A stretch of DNA of 64,000 nt from Pseudomonas cerasi (lineage in GTDB: Bacteria; Pseudomonadota; Gammaproteobacteria; Pseudomonadales; Pseudomonadaceae): the NCBI RefSeq assembly GCF_900074915.1, contig NZ_LT222319.1, positions 4,993,001 to 5,057,000 of the forward strand, read 5' to 3'. Position numbers and translations under genes: made by a program. The notes beneath the pieces are model-generated. The model did not search any database. It was given only the letters and a program-made list of their open reading frames with translations, and had not been told where the DNA came from. Positions 9,331-17,949 of the stretch are shown here, one piece after another. How positions within the stretch are numbered: position 1 is the first letter of the stretch; every line of letters starts with the position of its first letter.

Positions 9331-10182
9331 TTACTTAAGGTTTGCTGGCAAACTGTTATAAAAATCACGATAGGACGCATAATCCGCTTCCGTCGCAGGA
9401 ATGAAGGTAATCGGTGCCGGTGCATGGACCAGCTCGGTCGCCTCACGAAGAACCCTGCTACCGTCGGGATCGTTTTGCATATTAAAAAATGCGTTGGCGA
9501 CCGCATCACGTTCTTTTTTAGAAACCCGAGGGGATGCCATGAGGGCCAAATCATTGAACGAGGCTGAACTCCACAGTACGCGGAACGACTTCCCTTCTCT
9601 CTCCGTGTAGCCACTTACCAGCTGTGAATTGGCTCCCATCGCTTGAGCCTTACCACTGAGGAGTTGGCTGAAAGCACCGTCCATGTTCCCTGCAAACACA
9701 GTAGACGTGTTGATCCCCTTCTTGACCAATTCCGAGCTTGTGACTTTATAAGCAATGAACGCTTCCGGTCCCGGGTACACGACTTCCTTGCCCTCCAGCT
9801 CCGAAAGGCTATGAATTGGCGAGTCGGCAGGCACCACGATTTGCCCCTCAAGCGCAGGCGCGTCACGGCGACCAAACACCTTCCAGCCCATCTTGTCGCG
9901 TTCCGGGCTAAACAGATGATTGGTAAAAGCGAAATCAACTTCTTGGGCGAGCACATAACTCGTTGTATCAGAGGACGTTCGCCCTAACTTCAGCGTAAGA
10001 GTCACGCCGCTTTTTTCGGACACATACTTTATGATTGGATTCCAAAAGCTGGCTGAAAGATTAAGATTGTACTGATTGACGGGCGAAAAGTTGTACACTT
10101 TAAGCTCTTCAGAAATCGCCACATTCGACAAGGCAAACGACAGGGCGATCATTATAGCTTTGCAGCTCAGGCGTAACTTCAC
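9331..10182 (-). CDS. PhnD-like periplasmic substrate-binding protein
   Basis: A 283-residue protein with a signal peptide (to about SNVAISEE). Its fold is that of the phosphate/phosphonate/phosphite binding-protein family: LKVYNFSPVNQYN, then SFWNPIIKYVSEKSGV, SLSELEGKEVVYPGPEAFIAYK, FAGNMDGAFSQLLSGKAQA, and a C-terminal DFYNSLP. No ABC permease or ATPase gene is nearby. It is the first gene of a two-gene unit with the GGDEF-EAL gene 31 bp downstream, so it probably acts as a sensor that presents a ligand to that protein and not as a transport component. The ligand is unknown. Confidence 0.85.
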   Translation of the reverse strand: MKLRLSCKAIMIALSFALSNVAISEELKVYNFSPVNQYNLNLSASFWNPIIKYVSEKSGVTLTLKLGRTSSDTTSYVLAQEVDFAFTNHLFSPERDKMGWKVFGRRDAPALEGQIVVPADSPIHSLSELEGKEVVYPGPEAFIAYKVTSSELVKKGINTSTVFAGNMDGAFSQLLSGKAQAMGANSQLVSGYTEREGKSFRVLWSSASFNDLALMASPRVSKKERDAVANAFFNMQNDPDGSRVLREATELVHAPAPITFIPATEADYASYRDFYNSLPANLK

Positions 10183-10341
10183 TTGTCAACTCCGACTGTA
10201 CAATAACGGCTTATTCAACGATGATTAGAGCCAACTTAATTTCAGCAATATCGTATAATCGGCCGAGCTTCTTGAATCTTAAGCACCGATTGCATGAATA
10301 AATGTTAATGGCCAGCCAACGCACCTGCCTGCCCCCGCCGC
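10183..10341. other. Upstream region of the sensor pair
   Basis: An AT-rich 159-bp stretch that must hold the promoter of the binding-protein/GGDEF-EAL pair. It ends at a broken gene fragment. No site is clear enough to call. Confidence 0.35.
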
Positions 10342-10872
10342 AGAGAGCTCATTGAACGACTGACCGATCTGACGCTTGATGATGCAGTGATTCAACGTGC
10401 TCTTGCCCCTCTGGGTATCTCGAACGTTCGCTTTGCTAAAGCGCGAGCCGACCTACAAACGATCCCTCTGGGAAGTACCTCGAATGATGACCCCGCCTGG
10501 GTTTACCACGGCTTGTTGATAGGTCCGATTTCTCAAGCAGCGCTATTTCTGGACCGACTTCTCAGTGCAGAGCTCCTCTGCGCAGGCTTGCTTCAGGAAA
10601 TGCAGACAGCACGAACACTAGGCGGCCCGATTTCAGGGCGCCCATGGATCACGCCGGGCTATGGCCTCGGCTTGATGCAAGGTTCGATTGACGGCGGGCA
10701 TTCTCTAGCTGGGCACACAGGCTGCGGGCCAGGCAGCGTCATTGCTGTCTATCGCATCGGCGATGGCGACGCATCGGCTTGCTGCGCTGCTTTTGATGCG
10801 GACGCCACTGAAGGTGCCGTTGAAGCCACCGTCGTTGAGCAACTGATGCAAGCTCTAAGACAGAAGGGCTGA
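10342..10872 (+). pseudogene. Beta-lactamase-family serine hydrolase, 3' fragment
   Basis: The open frame reads from about 10342 (RELIERLTDLTLDDAV) to the TGA at 10870-10872. It matches the C-terminal half of class C beta-lactamase/esterase-type serine hydrolases: ELIERLT..LDDAV..ALAPLGI, then PGYGLGLMQG, then HTGCGPGS, which corresponds to the HTG-type motif. The N-terminal half with the SxxK nucleophile and YxN motif is missing, and no start with a ribosome binding site precedes the homologous region. The only in-frame start, GTG at 10387, falls inside a conserved helix. I therefore call it a remnant, probably of a transcriptional-unit deletion. Confidence 0.75.
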
Positions 10873-10945
10873 GGGCGTCAAAATGCTTTTGGCGTAGATG
10901 TCATCATGCGTTGAATGCCCGCTTCGACTCGATACTGACGACAGA

Positions 10946-12076
10946 TCAAACAAAAAACCGCTCTTTCAACGGCACCAACGCCGCCCCCAGAGCCGCCGCA
11001 TCGCCATTCGTCTCGCTCAGCAATAACTGCGGCCGAGGCGGTGGGGAGTTGTAGCGATGGGTGCCCCAGAAAGTCGTCGCGGCGATCAGGCGTTTTCCCA
11101 ATTCGGGCGGTAATTGCCCGCCAAACACCACGGCCTGCGGATCGAACAACCCGGCCAGTGCGTTGACCAGACGATCCAGGGTGGGCTTGACGCGTGTCAG
11201 CCAGGTATCCACACCGGGCCAGTCGAGGTCGAAGCGCGAGCGCAGGTCTTCGATCGAGTCGACCTGCACGCCGCTCTGATGCAGGTCTTCGAGCAAGTAA
11301 CGCAGAGCCGGACGGTTTATCGATTCTTCGTCGTTGTAGAGGGTGATCTCGCCTGCGTTGCCGTGGCTGCCGAAGTACGGCTTGCCGTTAATCACGACGC
11401 CCGCGCCGAAGCCGAAGTTGAATGACAGGTAGATGAAGTTGCTGGCCCAGGCGCCCACACCGACCAGGCTTTCGCCGATGGCTGCGGTGGTGGCGTTGTT
11501 TTCCAGCCAGACCGGCATGCCGAATCGTTCTTCCAGCACCGGTTGCAGGTCCATCAATGACCAGTCGCGCAGCGGTTCAGGCGCATTGATCTGGCGGTTC
11601 TCGAGAAAAAAGCCGGCAATCGCGAAGCCCATGCCGACGACCCGTTGCACTTCGATGCCGTTGCGCTGAAGCATGCGTTCGATGGTCTTTTCCAGCGAAT
11701 CCAGGGTGCTGTTGCGGCTTAACGGCGGCGTGCGTAGGGTGACCTGTTCCAGCACATTGCAGCCCAAATCGGCGACGCAGACCACTGCCGAGTCGGTGTT
11801 GATCGATACGCCGATGGCATACACCGCTTCGTTGATCAGTTCGATCCGCGGGCTGGGTTGGCCGCGACCGTTTTTGACGCGCTCACCGCTGCGCAGCAGA
11901 CCACGGCTGATCAGTTCTTCGATAAGCCGGTGCACCGACTGTTGAGCCAGGTCCATCTCGGTCGAAACCGTGGCACGGGTGATCGCGCCTCGACGACGAA
12001 GGATGTCCAGCAGCTTGCGTTCATTGAGGCTCAACGGTTGATGCGAATCAAGTGGCGTGTCGAGGTCGAGAGGCAT
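10946..12076 (-). CDS. ROK-family transcriptional regulator
   Basis: A 376-residue protein with an N-terminal winged helix at about residues 18-80 (LLDILRRRGAITRATVS, then QSVHRLIEELISRGLL) and a C-terminal ROK/sugar-kinase fold. The ROK part includes GMGFAIAGFF, LENNATTAAIGE and FGFGAGVVINGKPYFG. The Cys-rich zinc motif of many ROK proteins (CxCGxxGCxE) is not visible after SHGNAGE. It is divergent from, and 165 bp from, a sugar/polyol-phosphate import and hydrolysis operon. It is therefore the likely repressor of that operon, with an inducer that is a substrate or product of the pathway. Confidence 0.9.
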   Translation of the reverse strand: MPLDLDTPLDSHQPLSLNERKLLDILRRRGAITRATVSTEMDLAQQSVHRLIEELISRGLLRSGERVKNGRGQPSPRIELINEAVYAIGVSINTDSAVVCVADLGCNVLEQVTLRTPPLSRNSTLDSLEKTIERMLQRNGIEVQRVVGMGFAIAGFFLENRQINAPEPLRDWSLMDLQPVLEERFGMPVWLENNATTAAIGESLVGVGAWASNFIYLSFNFGFGAGVVINGKPYFGSHGNAGEITLYNDEESINRPALRYLLEDLHQSGVQVDSIEDLRSRFDLDWPGVDTWLTRVKPTLDRLVNALAGLFDPQAVVFGGQLPPELGKRLIAATTFWGTHRYNSPPPRPQLLLSETNGDAAALGAALVPLKERFFV

Positions 12077-12142
12077 GGAATCTTCAAATCATAGGAGGAT
12101 TAAAACAGTCGGCGCGTGAAGCAGTGTATCGCCCACCATCCA

Positions 12143-12171
12143 TTGCACACTTCAATCATGAAAATTTAATA
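12143..12171 (+). promoter_or_regulatory. Candidate promoter of the importer operon
   Basis: TTGCAC at 12143-12148 and TTAATA at 12166-12171 are separated by exactly 17 bp. They lie about 70 bases upstream of the binding-protein gene. The -10 box overlaps one arm of the inverted repeat described next. Confidence 0.45.
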
Positions 12172-12214
12172 AAAGTCGCGCAGGTCACAAATACTACACA
12201 CAACCTGTATTAAA
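12165..12214. promoter_or_regulatory. Candidate ROK operator, inverted repeat
   Basis: TTTAATA (12165-12171) and TATTAAA (12208-12214) form an inverted pair. A second inner pair, CAGGT (12181-12185) and ACCTG, faces it but with unequal spacing. The left arm overlaps the candidate -10 box, so a bound ROK protein could block transcription. This is inference from position and symmetry only. Confidence 0.35.
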
Positions 12215-12241
12215 TGGCATTGAGTTCTTGTGAGTGTTCTC

Positions 12242-13558
12242 ATGCCTTCCATCCGTAAGCTATTTTCCACACTGGCCCTGCTGTCGCTCGCTGCACACAC
12301 CTTCGCCGCACCGGCCGAGTTCTGGTACAGCCACAGTGGCGCGGCCGGGAGTGCCATCGCGGACTTGTGCAGAAGCTTCAATGCGCAACGCGAGGAAGAG
12401 GATCGTCTGCACTGCATTCGCCAGGGCAGCTATGAGCAGACGCTGCAGAAAACCGTCGCCGCTTACCGGGCGGGAATAGGCCCGGCACTGGTGGAGATTT
12501 ACGACGTCGCCACGCCTGACATGCTCTTGGGCGGTGCCACCCGACCTGTCGAGGCGATCATGGCCGATCATCACAGGGCCTATCCCGACGACACCTTTCT
12601 GCCAGCCTTGCGGCGCTACTACGCCGACGATCACGGCACACTCGCGGCGCAGCCTTTTGCGGCGTCCACAGCCGTGCTCTACACGCACAGAAATGCGCTG
12701 GCCGCTGCCGGGATCAGTGCGCCACCCGCTACGTGGGAAGCTTTTGCGGATGCCTTGCGAGCCCTTAAGAAAAGCGGCCAGAAATGCCCGGTCGTCAGCG
12801 CGTTTGCGCCCTGGATCTGGCTGGAGCAGACCAGCGCAGCGCAAGGCACCGCCGTTGCTGTTCGCTCCGCAGGCAGTGACCGTTATCAATTCGACGAAGG
12901 CTCCCATCTGCGTCTCATGAAAGACCTCGCGCAATGGGCCCGTGAAGGTCTGGTGGTCCATGAGGATGCAACCCGCAGCGGACAGCAGGCACTGGCGTTT
13001 GCCACCGACGACTGCGCCATGCTGATCGACTCCACCGGGGCGTGGAATGTTGTGCACAGCACGCCCGAATCCGATATTCAGGTCACGGCACTGCCGATTT
13101 ACGCGGGTACCCAACGACGCGCCAATGTCCCCGGAGGCTCCTCGCTGTGGGTGATGCGCGGGCATTCCGTGAGGGATTACCGACTGGTGTCGGAATTTCT
13201 GGCATTCGTGCTGCAACCGGACAATCAGTTGATGTTCAGCGCACGAACGGGCTACCTGCCTGTTACTCAGGCTGCCGCCGCACGCTTGCAATCCGCAGCC
13301 AGCGAGCCATCGGCAATGACGGTCGGACTGGCAGCGCTGACCGATATCGACGGTCAGCCCTCCGCGCCTTTGCGCTGCGGTTTTATCACGCTGATGCGCC
13401 TGATCTGGTCGCAGGAAATGGAGAACGCGCTCGCGGGTCGCCAGAGCATCGATCTGGCCCTGCGCCAGACGACGCTGCGGGCCAACCAGCTGCTGGGGCT
13501 GTTTCAACAGATGCATCAGGCCCAGGCCAGCAACGACTCAAACGAGGCAACGCCATGA
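12242..13558 (+). CDS. ABC importer substrate-binding protein, Ugp type
   Basis: A 438-residue periplasmic solute-binding protein of the UgpB/maltose-binding class. The signal peptide MPSIRKLFSTLALLSLAAHTFA is followed by AEFWYSHSGAAGSAIADLC, which resembles the UgpB N-terminus (FWHSMxGELG). I prefer the ATG at 12242 to the GTG four codons earlier because it starts the signal peptide directly. It is the first gene of a chain in which each gene overlaps the next by about 4 bp. The ligand is probably glycerol-3-phosphate or a glycerophosphodiester, judged from the downstream hydrolases. Confidence 0.85.
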   Translation: MPSIRKLFSTLALLSLAAHTFAAPAEFWYSHSGAAGSAIADLCRSFNAQREEEDRLHCIRQGSYEQTLQKTVAAYRAGIGPALVEIYDVATPDMLLGGATRPVEAIMADHHRAYPDDTFLPALRRYYADDHGTLAAQPFAASTAVLYTHRNALAAAGISAPPATWEAFADALRALKKSGQKCPVVSAFAPWIWLEQTSAAQGTAVAVRSAGSDRYQFDEGSHLRLMKDLAQWAREGLVVHEDATRSGQQALAFATDDCAMLIDSTGAWNVVHSTPESDIQVTALPIYAGTQRRANVPGGSSLWVMRGHSVRDYRLVSEFLAFVLQPDNQLMFSARTGYLPVTQAAAARLQSAASEPSAMTVGLAALTDIDGQPSAPLRCGFITLMRLIWSQEMENALAGRQSIDLALRQTTLRANQLLGLFQQMHQAQASNDSNEATP

Positions 13559-14448
13559 AACCGCGTGCGCATTTCCCACAGCCACGTCTGGCGTTACTGT
13601 TCGCCCTGCCGCAACTGCTGGCGCTCGGCCTGTTCTTCTATTGGCCTGCGATCCAGGCCATCTGGTGGTCGTTTCATCTGGTGCCACCTTTCGGCGGTAA
13701 TGAAATCTTCGTTGGCCTGAGCAACTACTGGCGTGTGCTGAAAGACCCCGGCGTGCTGACGTCGCTGGGCTCGACGCTGGTGTTCAGCTTATCGAGCGTC
13801 GTGCTTTCGATCCTCATCGCGCTGGTGCTTGCGCTATGCCTGGAACTGAAACTGCGCGGCAACGCCGTGTTTCGCAACCTGCTGATCTGGCCCTACGCGG
13901 TATCGGGCGCAACCATCGGTATCGTCTTTCATGTGCTGGCCAATCCGGTGATGGGTATTTTCGCCTGGCTCAACGCGATTGCACCCGGCACCTGGGCGCC
14001 CTACTCCAGCCCGATACAGAGCATGCTGTTGCTGATCGTGGCGTATGCCTGGTGCCTGGTGCCGTTCAACTTCGTGATGCTGGTCGCCAGCCTGAAATCG
14101 GTGCCCGACGACTACCTCGCCGCTGCAGCACTGGATGGCGCAGGTCCATTGCGGCGCATGCTCGACATACAACTGCCCCTGATCGCGCCCTATCTGTTGT
14201 TCGTGTTTGTCATCGACCTGCTGGAAAGCCTGTCGAACAGTTTCGGCCTGGTCGACACCCTCACCCAAGGCGGACCTGGCGACACCACCAATGTGCTGGC
14301 CTACAAGATTTACACCGACGGGTTCATGGGGTTGGACCTGGCAGGCTCATCGACCCTGTCAGTGCTCATGCTGCTCGCGGTGGTGGCGCTGAGCATCGCT
14401 CAATTCAAACTCCTGTCGCGCTTCCAGCGCCGCGGGGTGAAAGCATGA
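13555..14448 (+). CDS. ABC importer permease, UgpA/MalF type
   Basis: A 297-residue inner-membrane permease with six predicted helices. The ATG overlaps the upstream stop (ATGA at 13555). The EAA loop, which contacts the ATPase, is visible near DDYLAAAALDGAGPLRRM followed by LP. This is the first of two permeases of a carbohydrate-uptake-type 1 importer. A longer open frame beginning at 13042 runs over the preceding gene in another phase and is not used. Confidence 0.88.
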   Translation: MKPRAHFPQPRLALLFALPQLLALGLFFYWPAIQAIWWSFHLVPPFGGNEIFVGLSNYWRVLKDPGVLTSLGSTLVFSLSSVVLSILIALVLALCLELKLRGNAVFRNLLIWPYAVSGATIGIVFHVLANPVMGIFAWLNAIAPGTWAPYSSPIQSMLLLIVAYAWCLVPFNFVMLVASLKSVPDDYLAAAALDGAGPLRRMLDIQLPLIAPYLLFVFVIDLLESLSNSFGLVDTLTQGGPGDTTNVLAYKIYTDGFMGLDLAGSSTLSVLMLLAVVALSIAQFKLLSRFQRRGVKA

Positions 14449-15338
14449 TCGAGCATAACCGGCTGTTCAACGCAGGTGCTTACCTGCTGTTGACTCTGGG
14501 GCTGGTGTTCGCGCTGGGCCCGCTGTACATGGCGGTCTGCTCGGCGACCGTCAGCAACCCACAACTGTTCGCCCACGGTCTGGCGGTGATTCCCGGCGAC
14601 CAACTGCTGGAGAATCTGCAGCAGGTCACCCGGCGTCTCGATCTGCTGCGCCTGCTGGGCAACAGCCTGCTGGTCGCCACACTGGTGGTGATCGGCAAGC
14701 TGACGCTCTCGGCGCTGACAGCCTTTGCCGTGGTGTACTTCCGCAGCCGCTACAGTTCGGTGATTTTCTTCGCCGTGCTGGGGGCGCTATTGCTGCCGCT
14801 GGAAGTACGGATCATCCCCACGTATGCAGTGGCCAGCGATCTGTTCGGCCCCGTGCGCAGCCTGTTGCACTGGCTGGGCATTCAGTGGCTGCCGCTGCCG
14901 ACCATCAATTTGCTCGACAGCTACCCCGGCCTCGCCCTGCCGCTGATTGCCTCGGCGACCGGCACCTTCCTGTTCCGACAGTTCTACCAGACGCTGCCTG
15001 CTGAGCTGGTCGAAGCCGCACGGATGGACGGTGCCGGGCCCTGGCGGTTCTTCATCGACATCCTGCTGCCATTGTCGAAGACCAACTTTGCAGCGCTCGG
15101 CACGCTGGTGTTCATCGGCGCCTGGAAGGATTACCTGTGGCCGCTGGTCGCAACCAATCGCGAGGACATGCGCACGCTGGTGCTGGGCGTCGCCAGTTTC
15201 CTGCCGACCGATGCAACTCAGGTCCCCGAGTGGAACCTGCTGATGGCCGCTGCTGTGGTCAGCATGCTGCCGCCCATCCTCGTCATTGCGCTCATGCAGC
15301 GATGGTTTGTCAAAGGCCTGATTGGAGTCGGTAAATGA
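14445..15338 (+). CDS. ABC importer permease, UgpE/MalG type
   Basis: A 297-residue six-helix permease that overlaps the previous gene by 4 bp. The EAA motif reads LVEAARMDGAGPWRFFIDI followed by LP. The C-terminal RWFVKGLIGVGK is the usual ending of CUT1 second permeases. It forms the heterodimeric channel with the preceding product. Confidence 0.88.
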   Translation: MIEHNRLFNAGAYLLLTLGLVFALGPLYMAVCSATVSNPQLFAHGLAVIPGDQLLENLQQVTRRLDLLRLLGNSLLVATLVVIGKLTLSALTAFAVVYFRSRYSSVIFFAVLGALLLPLEVRIIPTYAVASDLFGPVRSLLHWLGIQWLPLPTINLLDSYPGLALPLIASATGTFLFRQFYQTLPAELVEAARMDGAGPWRFFIDILLPLSKTNFAALGTLVFIGAWKDYLWPLVATNREDMRTLVLGVASFLPTDATQVPEWNLLMAAAVVSMLPPILVIALMQRWFVKGLIGVGK

Positions 15339-16441
15339 ACGCGCTCACCCCTATTACCTGCGCGCCGGATATTGTCCTCAAAGGCCTGCACAAAACCTAT
15401 GGCACAGACCCCATCCTTCACGGGCTCGACCTGGTTTTCAAGGCGGGCGAGCTCAACGTGATCCTTGGCCCGTCCGGGTGTGGCAAGTCCACGCTGCTGC
15501 GCATGGTGGCAGGGCTGGAAGAGGTCAGCCAAGGGCAGATTCTCATGGGCGGCCGCGACGTTACGCGCCTGCCGCCCAAGGAACGCGGCTGCGCCATGGT
15601 GTTTCAGAACTACGCGCTCTACCCGCACATGAGCGTGGCCGACAACATCGGCTACGCGCTCAAGCTGGCGCGGGTTACACGCAAGGAACGCGAGCAGCGC
15701 ATCCGCGAGTGCGCCGCCTCACTGGGCCTGGAGGAACTGCTGCAACGCAAGCCTGGAGAACTTTCCGGCGGCCAGCGCCAGCGCGTCGCCATCGGTCGGG
15801 CGTTGATCCGCAAACCGCCGGTGCTGCTGTTCGATGAGCCGCTGTGCAATCTGGACAGCGCGCTGCGTCATGAAATGCGTCTGTTGATTCGCAGCCTGCA
15901 CCGGCAGACCGGCGCGACGATCCTGTATGTCACCCACGATCAGACCGAAGCCATGACCCTCGCCGAGCGCGTGGTGATTCTCGACAAGGGCCGTGTCGAG
16001 CAGATCGGCACGCCCGCCGAGATCTACGATCAACCCGCCAGCACATTCGTTGCCAGCTTCATCGGCACGCCGCCCATGAACCTGCTGCCGGTGCATTGCC
16101 TCGACGACAGGATTTTGCTCCTCGCCGATGGGCAGCGTTTGCCCATCAAGCTCGGTATTGCGAGCAACCGGACCGGCAAATGGCTGATGGGCCTGCGCCC
16201 CGAGACCTTCATGCTCGACCAGGAAGGCGTCACTGCCACAGTCGAGTCATCGGAGAATCTGGGTAGCCACACGCTGCTGTATTGCCAACTGGCTGGAACG
16301 CGCTGCGTTGTCAGCCTCGCCGGACGGCAACATCAGATACCCGGCACCCAGGTTCGACTCGCGATCAATTCCACGCCCTTGCTGTTCGATATCGAGACCG
16401 GCCAGCGCCAGCTCGTGACCTTCTCCCACACCACCAAGTGA
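15335..16441 (+). CDS. ABC importer ATPase, UgpC/MalK type
   Basis: A 368-residue ATPase. Walker A GPSGCGKS is at residues 45-52, the signature LSGGQ at 143-147 and Walker B LLFDEP at 164-169. The switch histidine lies in YVTHDQTEAM. An OB-like C-terminal domain of about 130 residues, as in UgpC/MalK, includes FIGTPPMNLLP and GLRPE. The ATG overlaps the second permease's stop. It powers the importer encoded by the three upstream genes. Confidence 0.9.
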   Translation: MNALTPITCAPDIVLKGLHKTYGTDPILHGLDLVFKAGELNVILGPSGCGKSTLLRMVAGLEEVSQGQILMGGRDVTRLPPKERGCAMVFQNYALYPHMSVADNIGYALKLARVTRKEREQRIRECAASLGLEELLQRKPGELSGGQRQRVAIGRALIRKPPVLLFDEPLCNLDSALRHEMRLLIRSLHRQTGATILYVTHDQTEAMTLAERVVILDKGRVEQIGTPAEIYDQPASTFVASFIGTPPMNLLPVHCLDDRILLLADGQRLPIKLGIASNRTGKWLMGLRPETFMLDQEGVTATVESSENLGSHTLLYCQLAGTRCVVSLAGRQHQIPGTQVRLAINSTPLLFDIETGQRQLVTFSHTTK

Positions 16442-16447
16442 CCCGCC

Positions 16448-17209
16448 ATGCTCAAACCTGCTCCCCTCGTCCGCTCGTCCCTGATTGCCCATCGCGGTGC
16501 CAAGGCTTACGTGCCGGAAAACACTCTGCTGGCCCTGGAAAAAGCTGCCGAATGCGGCGCCGAGTGGGTCGAGATCGACGTGAAGCTGACCCGTGATGGC
16601 CAGCCGGTCGTGATTCATGACGACTTGCTGGACCGCACCACCAACGGCCGTGGCGCCGTCGTGCTGCATGAGCTGCAAGCTATCCGCATGCTGGACGCCG
16701 GCAGTTGGTTCGCGCCTGAATTCGCCGGCCTGCAGGTGCCGACCTTCGAAGAGATCGTGGCCTGTGCGCTGCGCCTCAACCTGGGCTTGCAGGTCGAACT
16801 CAAGCCGACCATTGGCGACGATGTCGAGACGGCGGAAGTGGTGATGCCGATCCTCAAAAATCTGTGGCCCGCCGACAACGATCGGTTGTTCGTCTCCAGC
16901 TTTTCGGTGCGCTCACTAACGGCCGCGCGACGCTTGTGGAACGATGTACCGCTGGCTATCGCATCCGTGGTGGCGCCTGCCGACCCGGTCGCGCTGTTGG
17001 CCGAATATGACTGCCGAATACTTCACGTACTTGACGATATGCTCGATGACCATCACCTTGTTCGCCTGAAAAGCAGCGGCGTCGAATTCGCCGTGGCTAC
17101 CATCAACAGCCCGAAACGTGCGCACTACCTGCTGGAACATGGCGCACAGTCGATTCTCAGTGATTACCCGGACCTGTTGAACCTGCCGAACGGAGGCTGT
17201 CTGCAATGA
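16448..17209 (+). CDS. Glycerophosphodiester phosphodiesterase, UgpQ-like
   Basis: A 253-residue cytosolic GDPD with the complete active-site pattern. It has HRGA (residue ~17), PENT, EIDVKLTRDG, the second histidine in VIHDDLLDRTTNG, and ELKP. It hydrolyses glycerophosphodiesters to glycerol-3-phosphate and an alcohol. The gene starts 6 bp after the ATPase stop and overlaps the next gene by 4 bp. This places it with an importer that could bring in its substrate, as ugpBAECQ does in Escherichia coli. Confidence 0.9.
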   Translation: MLKPAPLVRSSLIAHRGAKAYVPENTLLALEKAAECGAEWVEIDVKLTRDGQPVVIHDDLLDRTTNGRGAVVLHELQAIRMLDAGSWFAPEFAGLQVPTFEEIVACALRLNLGLQVELKPTIGDDVETAEVVMPILKNLWPADNDRLFVSSFSVRSLTAARRLWNDVPLAIASVVAPADPVALLAEYDCRILHVLDDMLDDHHLVRLKSSGVEFAVATINSPKRAHYLLEHGAQSILSDYPDLLNLPNGGCLQ

Positions 17210-17949
17210 ACAACCGACTCAGCGTCGCCATGCAAGCTGTAGAAAAGGCCACTGGCCTGGCCATGGCGTATTTTAACGACCGCCACACCCTCGACATCAC
17301 CACCAAAAGCGCGCAAGACCTCGTCTCCCGCGCCGACTTTGAAGTGGAACAACTGCTGCGTGCAGAACTGAGCAAACACTTCCCCGACGATACAATCCTG
17401 GGCGAAGAAATGGGCGGCGAATTCATCACCGACGGCTGGGTCATCGACCCCATTGACGGCACCGGCAACTACCTGCGCGGCACCCCATTGTGGGGGATCG
17501 CGGTAGCGTATATGTCGGCAGGCGAGTCCGAAATCGGCGTCGTCGCCTACCCGGCACTGGGCTACACCCTGGCAGCCCGCACGGGTGATGGCTTGCTGCG
17601 CAACGGCGTCCCTTTTGTCCGCCCTCAACCACCCGAGCACCTGCGCATCGCCGGCGTCGGCGAAAACACCCGCTGGGACGCCGAAGAGATGGGCAAACTG
17701 CACCTGAGCCTGCGCCGACAGGGCTGGGGCCTCGCCGGTTATCGCTGCGCCACCATCGGCCTGGCGTTCGCCGCTTTGGGGCAGACAGACGGCTACATGG
17801 AGAAATTCACCAGCCTGTGGGACATCGCAGCAGGCGCAGTGATCTGCCGGGAAGCCGGGTTGTTGTGCACGATTGAGGGCGAGCAGAAACAAGGCTCGAT
17901 GACGGTGATGGTAGGCCGTGAGGAGTTGATGGAGATTTTTGGTGCGTAA
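17206..17949 (+). CDS. Inositol-monophosphatase-family phosphatase
   Basis: A 247-residue enzyme of the Mg/Li-dependent phosphatase family. The metal-site motifs are GEEMGGE (residue ~65) and WVIDPIDGTGNY (~82-93), plus a C-terminal LWDIAAGAVICREAGL. The family dephosphorylates inositol phosphates, histidinol phosphate or sugar phosphates. Placed directly after a glycerophosphodiesterase, it may release the free polyol from a phosphodiester (for example glycerophosphoinositol, if cleaved to inositol phosphate). That substrate is a guess from context. Confidence 0.88.
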   Translation: MNNRLSVAMQAVEKATGLAMAYFNDRHTLDITTKSAQDLVSRADFEVEQLLRAELSKHFPDDTILGEEMGGEFITDGWVIDPIDGTGNYLRGTPLWGIAVAYMSAGESEIGVVAYPALGYTLAARTGDGLLRNGVPFVRPQPPEHLRIAGVGENTRWDAEEMGKLHLSLRRQGWGLAGYRCATIGLAFAALGQTDGYMEKFTSLWDIAAGAVICREAGLLCTIEGEQKQGSMTVMVGREELMEIFGA

